64,000 bases of DNA, taken from NCBI RefSeq assembly GCF_023159225.1, contig NC_063172.1:43281832-43345831 (forward strand), given 5' to 3'. Below are positions 34,665-46,629 of this stretch, one piece after another (positions within the stretch are counted from its first letter, which is position 1; each line of letters begins with the position of its first letter). A program made the translations under genes and the position numbers. The notes beneath the pieces are model-generated. The model was not told where the DNA came from. It made no database searches and saw nothing but the letters and a program-made list of their open reading frames with translations. Source of the stretch: Perognathus longimembris pacificus. Taxonomy: Eukaryota > Chordata > Mammalia > Rodentia > Heteromyidae.

Positions 34665-36900
34665 TTCATCAGATCACTCAACTCTGCTTGCCTCAGTATA
34701 CTGAGAAAATAAAACAGCTCTGAGGATTACAGGAAGTAATCCGTGGAAAAGCGCCCTAACACATCCCATTGTCTTTGTTCCTTTAGAGATTGTCCCTTTA
34801 CCTGAATAAAAGATGTCCATTGATTATTGTCACTACTTTTTTTTTCAGTCTTCTGAATATATTAGAAATATACAACTCATCATAGCAAAATTTACAACCA
34901 GAATTATCTTGGCTCGAGTCAGGTCTATTTACATGTTTCGGTTGGTCTCATTTTCACCTGTCCTTGCTATACAAATGTTTCCATCTTAAAGGCATGCCTA
35001 AATTTATAAAATCGGCAAGAAATGTCTCTTAAATGTACAACATCAAGAACTGATAGAAAATGTACATCCTGTTAAAACTACGCTTCAAGTCACAATTTCT
35101 TTAATGATGGGTTTATAAAAAAAAATAAAGAGAAACTCTGGTTGCTCTTAAGTTCCAATAGCTGTGGTGCTTCTTAGAGGGGATTTGTGATGGACCAACG
35201 ACCTGATCTCTGCACCTGGACTCGCAGGCTGTGCTATTGCTCCTTACACGTGGAGGTAGCGGCACAGGGGACACGCGGGAGGGAACGTCCACGTGTCACT
35301 ACTTTTGTAGTGTCTTGTCCCTCTCCCTCCTGCCATGTTCTATGCCACATGTGCATTTGCATGTACATGCATGCATATGCACACACACGCGTGCACGCAT
35401 GCGCACACACACACACACACACATTGACTCCCTTCCTATGGGATATCCAGCCTGCACACCTATGCTTAGCAGGGGTAGCAGCCTCTGATCCCATGAGGGG
35501 GGTGGGGGTAAGCTCTCTGTCAGTCTATAGCTTTGGCTTAGTTTCCCTAAACCCACCTGCCACCCTGTGCCCTCCCTCTCGGTGCCTGCAGGGCCAGCGA
35601 GAGGGTACAAAGCCAGATGTCACACTGGAAACACTTCCCTGCCTGGCTCTAATTAAATTTCTTTGTTTCCCTTGAAAAAACATCTTTAGTTGTCTAATCC
35701 ACACTGTGTTTTTGGCTGAAGTACAAGGCTCTAATTCAGCTGTAGAAAGTGGCTAAATTCAAATTTAGCAACAGAGAGGTGAGAAAATGAGCCCTTCTCC
35801 TGGGGGTTTTAAGGCAGAAACCTAATGGTGAGTGTTGTTCATACTTTCAAAGCTAGCAGCCAGGATTTGGAAGGATTAAAGTTTCCCCACTTATGAGTAG
35901 TCAATGTATTTAGAAATACTTGGAAAACAAGCTGCCAGAATGCAATAAGGTAGTCCCTCTTTAATTGGGAACTGCTCATCTGATTTATAGTGTGAGCATT
36001 TTAGATTAAACGACGCTGATGATGATGAGAAAGGAAACATTAGTGTCTTGAGTAAGAGGGATCTCTCCAAGATTCATTACGAAAACCTCCCAGAGAGCTC
36101 CCGCAAGCCAAGAACAGGCATGGCCTTGTCTTAGAAAAAAACCCACTCTCTAGAGACATGATCTCCTGAGACACACTCAGGAAAGATTTGTGAAATGAAT
36201 CAACAAAGACTTACTATGTAGCACACAATGGTCTTCAATTCATGGTCCTCCTGCCTCAGCCTCCCAATTGCCACACCCAACAAGAAATATCTGGGGACAC
36301 GAGGTATGGTGCTGCATAAAGCAAGGCTGTTCACCCAAGTTTCTAATCCGGTGAAATTATATCCAAATTCTATTCCAATCCGGTGGAACTAAGAGGAACC
36401 CACACCTACATGTGCTCACCACTGTAGCTTCTGCTCAACAATGAACCCTTTGCTCAGCAGCATGCTTTCAGTTACATGACATTTATATTTTTTTTATTTT
36501 TCCTTTTTCCCCTTTGTCCTATCTCCCTCCCCACATTTCTCCTCTGAAGGAGAACTTGAATGCCTTCAGAGCTCCACACAAGGTCACCTATGTCCTTGCC
36601 ATATCTGACTGACAGCATAGTGAGGAACACAACTTGGATCGACACCCTGCACATTGGGAACAGCACGGCAAGACCTCAGCAATTACACCTGGAAGCCCAA
36701 ACTCTCCAGCTGTTCTGGAAAATCCACCCTGCACACATATATCAGGGCAATACTTTTTCTTTTTGAGATACCAGTATGTACAGTCTTTATTTTGCCTGGC
36801 AAAATTAATAAATCTTTACTTCATTTTCTCCAAAACCCTGCTATTCTTTGAGAATTAGCATTGAGTTTAAAAGACTGAATTTCCAGCCTCAAAACCTTAT
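34665..36900. other. Intergenic stretch with one Z-prone tract
   Basis: Apart from the alternating tract at 35359 and a short antisense B1-like piece at about 36235-36290 (cctcctgcctcagcctccca), nothing is recognised. Confidence 0.5.
35359..35424. repeat. 66-bp perfect alternating purine-pyrimidine tract
   Basis: Alternation is unbroken through TGCA, CATG, CGCG and CA units (e.g. acacacgcgtgcacgcatgc). This is a strong candidate for left-handed Z-DNA. Confidence 0.95.
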
Positions 36901-36904
36901 TACA

Positions 36905-37143
36905 AGCTGGGCACCTGTGGCTCACACCTATAATCTTAGCTACTAGGTAGCTGAAATCTGAGAATCAAGGTTTGAAGCCAGCCTTGGCAGAAAAGTCCAC
37001 AAGACTCTTATCTCCAATTAACTACCATGAAAATAGAATAAAATAAAAGGCCACATGTGGAACTGTGGCTCAAGTGCTAGAGCACCAATCTTAGGTGAAA
37101 AAGCTAAGGGACAGCACCTAGGCCCTGAGTTTAGCACCTGTAC
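36905..37143 (+). repeat. B1-like/Geo SINE feeding into a GGAA array
   Basis: B1 half (cacctgtggctcacacctat) and Geo half (gtggctcaagtgctagagca) end directly in the GGAA microsatellite, which stands where the A tail should be. Confidence 0.75.
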
Positions 37144-37144
37144 A

Positions 37145-37340
37145 GAAAGGAAGGAAGGAAGGAAGGAAGGAAGGAAGGAAGGAAGGAAGGAAGGAAGGAA
37201 GGAAGGAAGAGGAAGGAAGGAAGGAAGGAAGGAAGGGAGGGAGGGAGGGAGGGAGGGAGGGAGGGAGGGAGGGAGGGAGGGAGGGAGGGAGGGAGGGAGG
37301 GAAGGAACAAGGAAGGAAGGAGAGAAGGAAAGAAAGAAGA
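37145..37340. repeat. (GGAA)n(GGGA)n microsatellite
   Basis: GGAA units to about 37235, then GGGA units to about 37302, then imperfect GA-rich sequence. Confidence 0.98.
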
Positions 37341-37592
37341 CCTTCCAACAATGGGAGGAGATAGCTCAAGGCAGTGGAGAGAGCAGTCAGAAGAGATTTC
37401 AAACAGTTGGGAAGAGAAATAGAAAGGAAACAACACTTATGGATAAACAATAATCATAACACTTACGAAACTCCTATTACATGCCAAGCATTTTACATCC
37501 TGATCTCTCATCTTTTACAAAGGGAAAAGTGTCTGCAAAGGAATACCTTTATATAGCCAATAAGATAGCCCCTAAGATAAGATAGCCCCTAA

Positions 37593-38370
37593 TGTAATAT
37601 GGAAGTCAGACCTGGTCAGCGACATCATTGGCCAAACAGGGCAAACTGTACTATCTGGCATCTTGTCTTGATTGGTGTTCCTGAATTCCCAGAGGAAGGG
37701 AAGTCTCATCACCCAGGTGATGGGTGTTCCTGAATCCGTAGAGACAGGGGTGAGCACATGGCCTATAGGTTACTAAACCTGTCAGTCAAGTGCCTGGGTC
37801 TGGGAGCTTCCTGTGACCCAGCCCCCTGACCTGACCCTACATAGAGTCAGGCCTGCTCACGTACCATTACATCATGCATGTTAGCATGTTCATGTCCTGT
37901 GACCTGACTCCTGGCTCCTGGCTCATCTCCAATCACCACGACATTCCAAGTCAGCTCTCCATTGGAGCTGGATTGGTTTGTTGTTATGATTTTTGTTCTT
38001 TCTTCCCTCTCTGGCCTGTTTTCTGCTAGTGTTAGGTGTATTTCAGGTCTGCAGGCCTTCATAGCAACTGGCTGCCTACAGACTGTTGATGCTCTAATAT
38101 AAACTTGAAGATTTGATCCTTCAATATGTGGCTTCTGGGGCTGGGAATATGGCCTAGTGGCAAGAGAGCTTGCCTCGTACACATGAAGCCCTGGGTTCAA
38201 TTCTCCAGCACCACATATATAGAAAAGGGCCAGAAGTGGTGCTGTGGCTCAAGCGGCAGAGTGCTAACCTTGAGCAAAAGGAATCCAGGGACAGTGCTCA
38301 GGCCCTGAGTCCAAGGCCCAGAACTGGCAAAAAAAAAAAAAAAAAAATGTGGCTTCTCAGATAATTTACC
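37593..38370 (+). mobile_element. LTR-like element (copy 1), split by an IDL-Geo SINE
   Basis: Aligns in order with 39026-39556: tggtgttcctgaattccc, acccaggtgatgggtgttcc, cagtcaagtgcctgg, ccattggagctg, ctctctggcctg, gataatttacct. It begins TGTAATATGGAAGTCAGACC and has a TATA-like region before 37850. No retroviral genes are seen. Ends are approximate because I cannot fix a target duplication. Confidence 0.6.
38137..38346 (+). repeat. IDL-Geo SINE nested in an LTR-like element
   Basis: A complete element bounded by ATGTGGCTTCT (38126-38136, 38347-38357). It dates the host LTR as older. Confidence 0.95.
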
Positions 38371-39025
38371 TATATAACACTATTCACCTACAAGTGTTGA
38401 GAACTTAAAATGTGGCAAGTCTGAGTTATAATATTCTACAAGTATAAGAAAATGCATGTTGGATTGCAAAGATTTAGTACTGACAAAAGAATTAAAAAGT
38501 GTTCCAATAATTTCTATATTGGAATTACATGTCAAGTTAAAATAGTCTAATGGAAGTTTTATGAGAAATAATTTCACTTTTTTCTTCTTATGTCCTCCAG
38601 TATGGTACTAAAAAGTGGGAAACCAAGTAATGAATAGCACCATTCTGCCTGAGGTCATTGGCTGAGATTTGAAGCAAGTCAATCTCTGCAGAAGCTAAGA
38701 CTCTCTGGTTGCTTTTTGAGGACAGGCACTGAGCCCACAGAGGGATGCAGTGCATTCCAGGCATACAGGAGGCCTGAGACCAAAGATATGGCAGTCCACA
38801 GTGAAGCTCAGGAGTGACAAAAGAGATGTGTGGCTGTGTTGTTTTGATTAAATATTAAGTAGTTGTATGAGATGATTCAGTTCTACAAGTCAGATGATGA
38901 GTATAACGTATCTTGACCACTCTTTCAATCATTCTTCCCCATGAATGGCTGTTAATTTGAATGCTAGTTGACACTTGGAAGTCTGAGTCCAGTATAGCTA
39001 GGGAATAATTCTTACAAATTAGTAA
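38371..39025. other. Sequence between two direct LTR-like copies
   Basis: About 650 bp with no primer-binding site, gag/pol-like frame or polypurine tract that I can see. It looks like ordinary genomic DNA, so the flanking copies are more likely separate insertions or a duplication than one provirus. Confidence 0.45.
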
Positions 39026-39556
39026 TGAAGTAAGGAGGTCAGATCTGGCCAGCACCATCAATGGACACGTGATAAATTGTTGGGTCTAGCAACTTGTCTT
39101 GATGGCTGTGGCTGTATCTGAATTCCTAGAGGAAGGGAAGTCCCACCCCCAGGTGATGGGTGTTCCTGAATCCCTGGAGACAGGGGTGGGCACTTGGCCT
39201 ATAAGTTACTGAACCTCTCAGTCAAGTGCCTGGCACTGGGGGCTTGCAGTGACCGTATCCCCTGACCTGACCCTATTTAGGGTCAGACCAGCTTGGTGCC
39301 ACTATGCCATGCCACATGTCTCCCTGTTCATGTCCTGTGTCCTGTGTCCTGGCTCATGTCTGGTAACCATCGCGTCCCACTACAGCCCTCCATTGGAGCT
39401 GAATTGGTTTTTTGGTATTGTTTTGTTCTTTCTCTCCTCTCTGGCCTGCTTCCTAACACTGTTAAGAGTATATGCATGCTGCAGGCCTTTGTAACAACTA
39501 ACTATCTGCAAACTGCTAATGCCAAGATTCCTTCAAAATGTGGCTTCTCGGATAAT
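39026..39556 (+). mobile_element. LTR-like element (copy 2)
   Basis: A direct-orientation relative of 37593-38370 without the SINE. The TATA-like CCCTATTTAGGGTCAGACC lies near 39280. It ends near CGGATAATTTACCTTATAAC. It differs from copy 1 by many substitutions and small indels. Confidence 0.6.
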
Positions 39557-40059
39557 TTACCTTATAACAATAAGGCTTGATTTGGCATGATTTAGCTTCA
39601 GGAAATATGTATTTTCTTTCCATGGGATTGAGTACAGGTAACTGGAGTGATCGAATTTGCTGAGAAGTCAAATGCAGGACAGTGAGGTACTGCAGATATT
39701 TTCAATGGCAGGAAAGGCATTTCTGGCTCAGAATTGGGAGAAAGGGGGAACAAACAATGATCAGAATCAGGGCTTGGATATTGGGCACTCTGAAGGGCAA
39801 AGAACAAGAAGGAGCTTAAGCCACTGCAGAAGAGACACAGCAGTAACATTATAAGATGCCCAAAGGAGGAATACACAGAAAGGACCACTCTGGCCCCTGC
39901 CTTCATCCTGCCCTTCTGCTTCTCACTGACCCTCGCCAGAAGCAAGCAGACAAAGGAATCTGGGAAATACAGCTTCCCTCTTCAGCCCAATTTGTCATAC
40001 AAAATAGAGCCAGAAAAGAATCAGGACTAGATATGAAGGTATCGTGGACAAGAATGAGC

Positions 40060-40155
40060 CTAGAGGGCTCGAGGCATAACTCAGTGATACAGCACTGCCC
40101 TACAAGTAGGTGAGGATCTTGTGCATTCCATCCCCAGTACTACAAAAACAAGCAA
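40060..40155 (+). repeat. ID-type SINE
   Basis: Shows gaggcataactcagtgatac and ccatccccagtactacaaaa, a single tRNA-derived unit with an A-rich end. Confidence 0.65.
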
Positions 40156-41500
40156 AGACCACAATTTCCAACTCTCCCATCTCTGACAACTTATCCATGA
40201 ATAGCTGAAACAGTATAAACATATCTCATAAACAACTCACTGATGGTTACTCTTAACTTACAATCGCCTTATGAGTGTTCATCATTTGCATTTCCTGTAA
40301 AGACACCCAACAGAAAATGAAGGGAGATGCTTTTCATTTCAAATATTCTGCCTCCCTCTGTAGGCTTTCAGTTATTTCTATGTACTCTAGCTGATAAGAG
40401 TTGCTGCTGTATTTTGGTCTAAACTCCTCAGTTTTGATTATTTCTATAAAATTATAGCAATCTAGAAAAAAGGAGGATGTGGAATTTGCTTTTTTGTGTG
40501 TTGCTTTGGCCACCAGTCTAGACTGAGGTGACATGTCTCCCTTACACTAAGAACACACCACAAGGAAGCAGAGCAAGTGGGCCTGGTATCATAGCGCATA
40601 CCTGTAATCTCACCTACTCCAGAAATAGAGATAGGAGTATCAAGGTCTGAGACAGGCCCAGGAAAAATAGCCGCAGCTATGGACAAGCGATAGAGTATTT
40701 ATATGAGATCAAACTCTGGTTCTACCAAAAATTAAAGAGGACACCTGTCACTACTTGTTTAGCCATCCAGTTACCAACCACCTTAACCCCACCCTGACTC
40801 CTTCTGTACCACAATCCCCACTTACTAGAGCTGGGCTGGATACAACGCAGCCTGAGGCAGCTAGATTCTTTCTCCAAGCTGTGGAAGTGGGTATAGAACC
40901 CATAACATGTTTGCTTCCAGGCTTTGACATTTTTAAATTAGTAACACAAAGATGGATGAACAGCTGAGGTCAGATTCTCAGCAGACACAGGGACAGTGTA
41001 CTTCTGCATTTGTGTTTTGCCTGAATTTCCTAACTCAGAGGCTTTGCACATCTTTCCTTTGCTTCTTAGTGGTCCTCTAGATCCAGATATCAGACTCCCA
41101 GCCAATCAGGATCCCCCAGAGCTTCCCATGGCACAATTATCTTCTGTTGATTGCTAAGTGGAGTCCAGCTAAACACAGAGGAAATCCATCTGTGGATAAT
41201 TCCTCTCATCTGCAAGAGTATAAAGAATTGAAGCTAAAACCTGGTTTATTTCTTTGGAAAAACACATCCTGAGAAATTTCACAGTCTCTGGCTCATGGGA
41301 TTCAAAGAGTTGTTCATATTTACCATTTACACATTCGCCTTTCAGCCTTTAATAGTTCAGTAATCGATGGCATTTAGCTTAAGCTCTGTTATTAGATTTG
41401 GAAAGATCTTTTCAGTCACGTGTTTTCTTCATGCCACAAGCTAAGTGAAAACAACTTCGATCTCCTTTTAATAGAATCAGAGAAGTTCATACAGATAAAG
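40156..41500. other. Intergenic stretch with one old SINE
   Basis: A diverged B1-ID element at about 40585-40735 (gcatacctgtaatctcacct). The remainder is unrecognised. Confidence 0.5.
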
Positions 41501-41520
41501 CTTTAGAAGTGATCTATTCC

Positions 41521-42227
41521 CGAATGGATCAGGAAAATGTGGTACATATACACAATGGAATTTTATGCCTCTATCAGAAAGAATGACATTGCCCCATTTG
41601 TAAGGAAATGGAAGGACTTGGAAAAAATTATACTAAGTGAAGTGAGTCAGACCCAAAGAAGCATGGACTTTATGGTCTCCCTTATTGGGAATAATTAGTA
41701 CAGGTTTAGGCAAGTCACAGCAGAGCATCACAAGAGCCCAATAGCTATACCCTTATGAACACCTAAGACGATGCTAAGTGAAATGAACTCCATGTTATGG
41801 AAACAATTGTTATATCACAGTTGTAACTACTTTCAACGTCCCATCTGTATCTGTAGCTTCTATTATTGATGAGGTTCTTGTATCACCTTCCAGTGGTTGT
41901 ACCTACACTATCTCGGTAATCTTATCTGAGTATATTGGAAACCGTGTATACTGGTATTAGAAGTAGGAAATTGAAAGGGAATACCAAAATTGAGAGACAC
42001 AGGGTAAAAAAAGACAAACAACTACAAAAGCAATACTTGCAAAACTATTTGGTGAAAATGAATTGAACACCTCAGGGGGGGAAAGGGAAAGGGGGAGGTG
42101 GAAGGGGGGTATGAGGGACAAGGTAACAAACAGTACAAGAAATGTATCCAATGCCTAATGTATGAAACTGTAACCTCTCTGTACATCAGTTTGATAATAA
42201 AAATTTGAAAAAAACAAAAACAAAAAA
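41521..42227 (+). mobile_element. 5'-truncated L1 (SLIGNN lineage)
   Basis: Starts within the last ORF2p residues ([20 protein letters not shown]), ends ORF2 at SLIGNN-stop, then a purine-rich 3' UTR and poly(A). Direct repeat AGAAGTGATCTATTCC lies at 41505-41520 and 42228-42243. Confidence 0.96.
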
Positions 42228-42395
42228 AGAAGTGATCTATTCCAAAAGCCTCATTTTATAAACCAAGGAAACATTTCCTCATGTGAAAAGTAAGGAAACT
42301 CTATATGAAGACTTAATCTTTATTCCAGTTATTGGTGACTCAAACAAGGTTCTAAAAAAAAAGTCCTTTTCTTGACAGAATAAGAAATGTCTCAA

Positions 42396-43455
42396 GTGCT
42401 CTACATCATTTGCCATAAAAGAAATGCAAATCAAAACAACATTGAGATTCCATCTCACCCCAGTAAGAATGTCATATATCAAGAAAACTAACAATAACAA
42501 TTGTTGGAGGGGATGTGGCCAAAAGGGAACCCTACTTCATTGTTGGTGGGAATGTAAGCTGGTTCAGCCACTCTGGCAAGCAGTATGGAGATTCCTCAGA
42601 AAGCTAAATGTAGAACTCCCCTATGACCCAGCAGCCCCACTCTTGGGTATTTATCCAAAAGACCACAAACAAAATCACAGTAATGCCACCAGCACAACAA
42701 TGTTCATCGCAGCACAATTTGTCATAGCGAGAATCTGGAACCAACCCAGATGGCCCTCAGTAGACGAATGGATCAGGAAAATGTGGTACATATACACAAT
42801 GGAATTTTATGCCTCTATCAGAAAGACTGACATTGCCCCATTTGTAAGGAAGTGGAAGGACTTGGAAAAAATTATACTAAGTGAAGTGAGCCAGACCCAA
42901 AGAAACATGGACTCTATGGTCTCCCTTATTGGAAATAATTAGTACAGGTTTAGGCAAGTCATAGCAGAGCAACACAAGAGCCCAATAGCTATACCCTTAT
43001 GAACACATAAGATCATGCTAAGTGAGATGAACTCCATGTTATGGAAACAATTGTTATATCACAGTTGTAACTACTTTCAACGTCCCATCTGTATCTGTAG
43101 CTTCTATTATTGATGAGGTTCTTGTATCACCTTCCAGTGGTTGTACCTACACTATCTCTGTAATTTTATCTGAGTATTTTGGAAACCATGTATACTGGTA
43201 TTAGAAGTAGGAAATTGAACGGGAATATCAAAATTGAGAGACACAGGGTAAAAAAAGACAAACAACTACAAAAGCAATACTTGCAAAACTGTTTGGTGAA
43301 AGTGAACTGAACACCTCAGGGGGGGAAAGGGAAAGGGGGAGGTGGGTATGAAGGACAAGGTAACAAACAGTACAAGAAATGTAACCAATGCCTAACGTAT
43401 GAAACTGTAACCTCTCTGTATATCAGTTTGATAATAAAAATTTGAAGAAAAAAAA
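42396..43455 (+). mobile_element. 5'-truncated L1 (SLIGNN lineage), open ORF2 C-terminus
   Basis: An open frame of 172 residues (42424-42942) spans the ORF2p cysteine motif ([19 protein letters not shown]) to SLIGNN-stop without a break. 3' UTR and poly(A) follow. Direct repeat AAGAAATGTCTCAA lies at 42382-42395 and 43456-43469. Confidence 0.96.
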
Positions 43456-43483
43456 AAGAAATGTCTCAAACTTAATTACTGCT

Positions 43484-43492
43484 GTGTGTGTG

Positions 43493-43537
<45 letters not shown>
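43484..43537. repeat. (GT)n(GA)n microsatellite
   Basis: A short GT run is followed by about 40 bp of GA. Confidence 0.97.
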
Positions 43538-43541
<4 letters not shown>

Positions 43542-43554
43542 GAAGACTGATGCT

Positions 43555-43755
43555 GAAGCTGGGGTCCTCATACTCTCAGCATTGTTGTTCGCAGCTGGCA
43601 TGCTCTACCACTTGAGCCACTCTTCTAGTTCTAGCCTTTTGCTGGTTTACTTAAGATCAGCGTCTTGAAGACTGTCTACCTGGATTGGCTTTGAAGAAAA
43701 CCTTACTCAGCCTTTTGAGTAGCCAGGATGAAAGGGTGAGCCATGGGCACTTGGC
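43555..43755 (-). repeat. B1-like/Geo SINE, antisense, old
   Basis: Reverse pattern with tgctctaccacttgagccac and ttttgagtagccaggatga. Confidence 0.6.
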
Positions 43756-43759
43756 TCAC

Positions 43760-45140
43760 TGGTCTTTTACTCTGGCTCTATTTACAGCTTCTGCAAGGCA
43801 TCTCCAGCTCCCTACCCAAGCCCGATCTCATACAACCCAAATAGTGACTGCTCTAACTGCAGAGCTGACTGTACTACTGCTCCTCTAGACAGCCATCAGG
43901 AGCTCCAATTTTTGGTGAGTAATTGCTCCTGGAAGAAGTTTACATCCCAATCTCCAGAACCAACACATACAAAACCTTGCATAGCTACAGTAAGCTTTCA
44001 GCTCAAATTAAAGCTATTTGGGGAGACTTCATCATCATCTTATAACAGAAATAAAGTGAAAGTGATCATGGAAAATAGTTAAAGCTGCTAATTTTGCTGG
44101 TCCTAGATAGAAAGTTGGTCAGAGAGAAGTGGAAGTCACAGAGAAACGAAGACTATACCCTGCTGGCTTTGAAGATGGAGGGTAAGGCTACAAGTGGCTT
44201 ATAGAGCCTGGAAACGGTGGAGAAATGGGTTCTCTCTCAGAGTCTCTGGAAAAGAACATAGCCCAGTGGACATTTTTATTTTTAACCCAAATAAGACATG
44301 TTTTGAATATTTAACCTCCAGAATTATAGAATAATTTATGTTCTAAGCTATCAGAGCAGCAATATAAAACTATTACAGCACCACATCAAGGCCTTCAAAG
44401 ACAATACTTTGGTTAGCACTCAGCCTCCCCTGTGCTCATTCTGCTTCCCCTCTAGGGTAGTTCACTACACCATGATGGTGTTCCCCATTGCACATGCTAG
44501 TCCTCATGTTGGGAATACTTGCCACATTTTCTCAACTTAGTAATTCGTCCTCAAGGTATTGGCTAATTTCGAGCTAATTCTGACTGGGAAGTCCTCCCTG
44601 ATTACTTCCTGAATGATCAGTCTCAAAGAAGAAGCTAAAGCAATCAGAGAGAGCAGAGGGATTCCATGCAGAGTTCTCAGAGTAGGTGGCAAACAGAACA
44701 GCAAAGCTACACTTGTGTGATTGTGGCAGTGCTTTCCATCTAAATCTTCCACTTGACAAAGCACCCCCCCCCCCAAACTGGCATTATTGCACATTTCCCA
44801 ACACTGATATAAAGACAGGAAGTGAGGTAAGAAGAGTATCTCCCTGTGGATTCCAACATGAGGTGGGGTGACCTGGTCAGTGAACTGTAAATGAGGTCAG
44901 TTTGACCCCTTCTTCTCTGCCTTGCAGAGGTCCAAAGTCTGCCAAATTCCCCACTGCGGACTCTGGCTTATGCCTCTGCAATTAACTTTGAGACTTAACT
45001 ATTCTGTTCTGATGTGTGTGTGTGTGTGAAAGCTGGGCAGGGAGAGGGGGGACTCATAGGGGCATTTGACATGGGTCAGCTTTTGAGATCTGCCTAGAAA
45101 ATGAAGTCCCTTTAGCTGTTGGACAAATGAAGGCCATTCT
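43760..45140. other. Intergenic stretch, nothing identified
   Basis: Contains a 12-C run near 44763 and a short GT run near 45015. No gene or repeat family recognised. Confidence 0.5.
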
Positions 45141-45146
45141 TTCGCT

Positions 45147-45375
45147 CTTTTTTTTTTTTTTTTTTTTTGTGCCAGTCCTGGAGCTTGAACTCAAGGCCTT
45201 GGGAGGATTTGGCTCAAGGCTTGCACTTGAGCTACAGCTCCACTTCCAGCTTTTTAGGTAGTTAGAGACAATAGTCTCACAGATATTTCTGCCCAGGCTG
45301 GCTTCACATCTACATCCTAAGATCTCAACCTCCTGAGTAGCTAGGATTACAGGCATGAGCCACCAATGTGCCCAG
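45147..45375 (-). repeat. B1-like/Geo SINE, antisense
   Basis: A 24-nt T run (reverse A tail), a Geo half with a deletion, then a B1 half ending tgagtagctaggattacagg. Confidence 0.8.
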
Positions 45376-45881
45376 ACAAGTCCATGCTTAATAGAGAGGG
45401 AAGATTGGAAAGGAAATCCTTGAAGAGAGAGTGGAGGGCTAAGTCCAAGTGGATTTGAGTGAGGCAAACAATTGAGCCTGGAGAAAAATAGACCCTCTGT
45501 GTCTGGGGAAAGGTGTCTTTCCTTCTTCCCCTACATGAGCCTTGTTCCCAAGACTTAGGAAAAGGATTGTGAGGAAAACTAAACAAAAAACTCAGCTGCT
45601 TTTAAAAAATAAATAAAAGGAGCCAAGTGTGCAGCACAGCAGCACTCTGTAGCCTTAGCAATACAGAAAGATCCACATAGAAATGTTTGCTCTCCCTTCA
45701 CAGAGGCCAGTGGGAGAGAGAGAAAAGGACACAGGGCAGCTATGACTCACTCTGTTCTGAAATAGCAAAGGCAGGGAGCCATGCAGAGTCCTAGGGAGGT
45801 CCATTCCAAAACAAAGAGCTGCCAGGGCTGCTGAGAAGGCTGGCCATGGTAAGAGACACTACCATGAAGTTGAAGTTGTGT

Positions 45882-46090
45882 TCCTCTCTCTTCTTTTTTC
45901 CTGGTAATTTATTGGAGCTAAAAGTCTCATGGACTTTACTGCTCAGGCTGGCTTTGAGCCATGATCTTCAGATCTCAGCCTGCTGAGTATCTAGGATTAC
46001 AGGTGTGAGCCACTGGTGCGCCGTTAGCCTTGCCTTTGGTCACCACCCAAGGGAAGCGCCACAGCAGGCTATACTTAGGTGCAGATGAAG
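45882..46090. repeat. Left arm of an inverted duplication
   Basis: An antisense B1-type SINE half (45895-46022) plus about 65 bp of flank (gccttgcctttggtcaccac). The whole block recurs in reverse orientation at 47648-47850 at about 93% identity by eye, including flank that is not part of the SINE. Confidence 0.8.
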
Positions 46091-46490
46091 AAGAGAGGCA
46101 TATAGACAGGCACATAGGCACAGTGCCTATGTGCATCTGCTCATACAAAATAATATTTATCAAAAAGAACTCCAGGAAACAGAAACGAGGGTTTGTTTTT
46201 TCTTTTTCATTGTTTTTGTTTGCCTTCCTTTTGTCCTGTTTGTTCATTTATATGTTTGGGAGAGTGTAAGTGGTGGTACAGAAATGGAGGGACAAATGGT
46301 GAACAAATGCAGCAATGGCACACTATGTCAAAAATGAACTTTACAACTTGTGGGTGGGGCTGGGAGAGAAAAGCTGGGAGAGAGCGAGGAAAGGGGGGAC
46401 ATTGTCCAAAAAGAAATGTACACTTTACCTGACTCTTGTAACTGTAACCCCTCTATACATCACCTTTATAATAACAAAAAGTTGTAAGGG
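46091..46490 (+). mobile_element. Old L1 3' end
   Basis: A T-rich run and a purine-rich region, then a terminus aactgtaacccctctataca close to the young L1 terminus aactgtaacctctctgtaca. No coding sequence. Confidence 0.6.
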
Positions 46491-46629
46491 GGAGGTCTTT
46501 GCAGATACTAGAACATTAAAAAAAAAACCATAGTGTTTGCTTCCATTCCTACAGATAATGCTATTATTAGCATGGCTTTACTGTCTTCCTAATTTTGTGA
46601 AACATGAATGACATGAAACCAAAGATTCT

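Noticed and set aside
35187..35675. 162-residue open frame with His/Thr-rich stretch
   Set aside because: The middle is the alternating CA/TG tract. No domain, no splice sites and no second exon recognised.
38371..39025. Internal region of a provirus between two LTR-like copies
   Set aside because: No primer-binding site, polypurine tract or gag/pol-like frame is visible.
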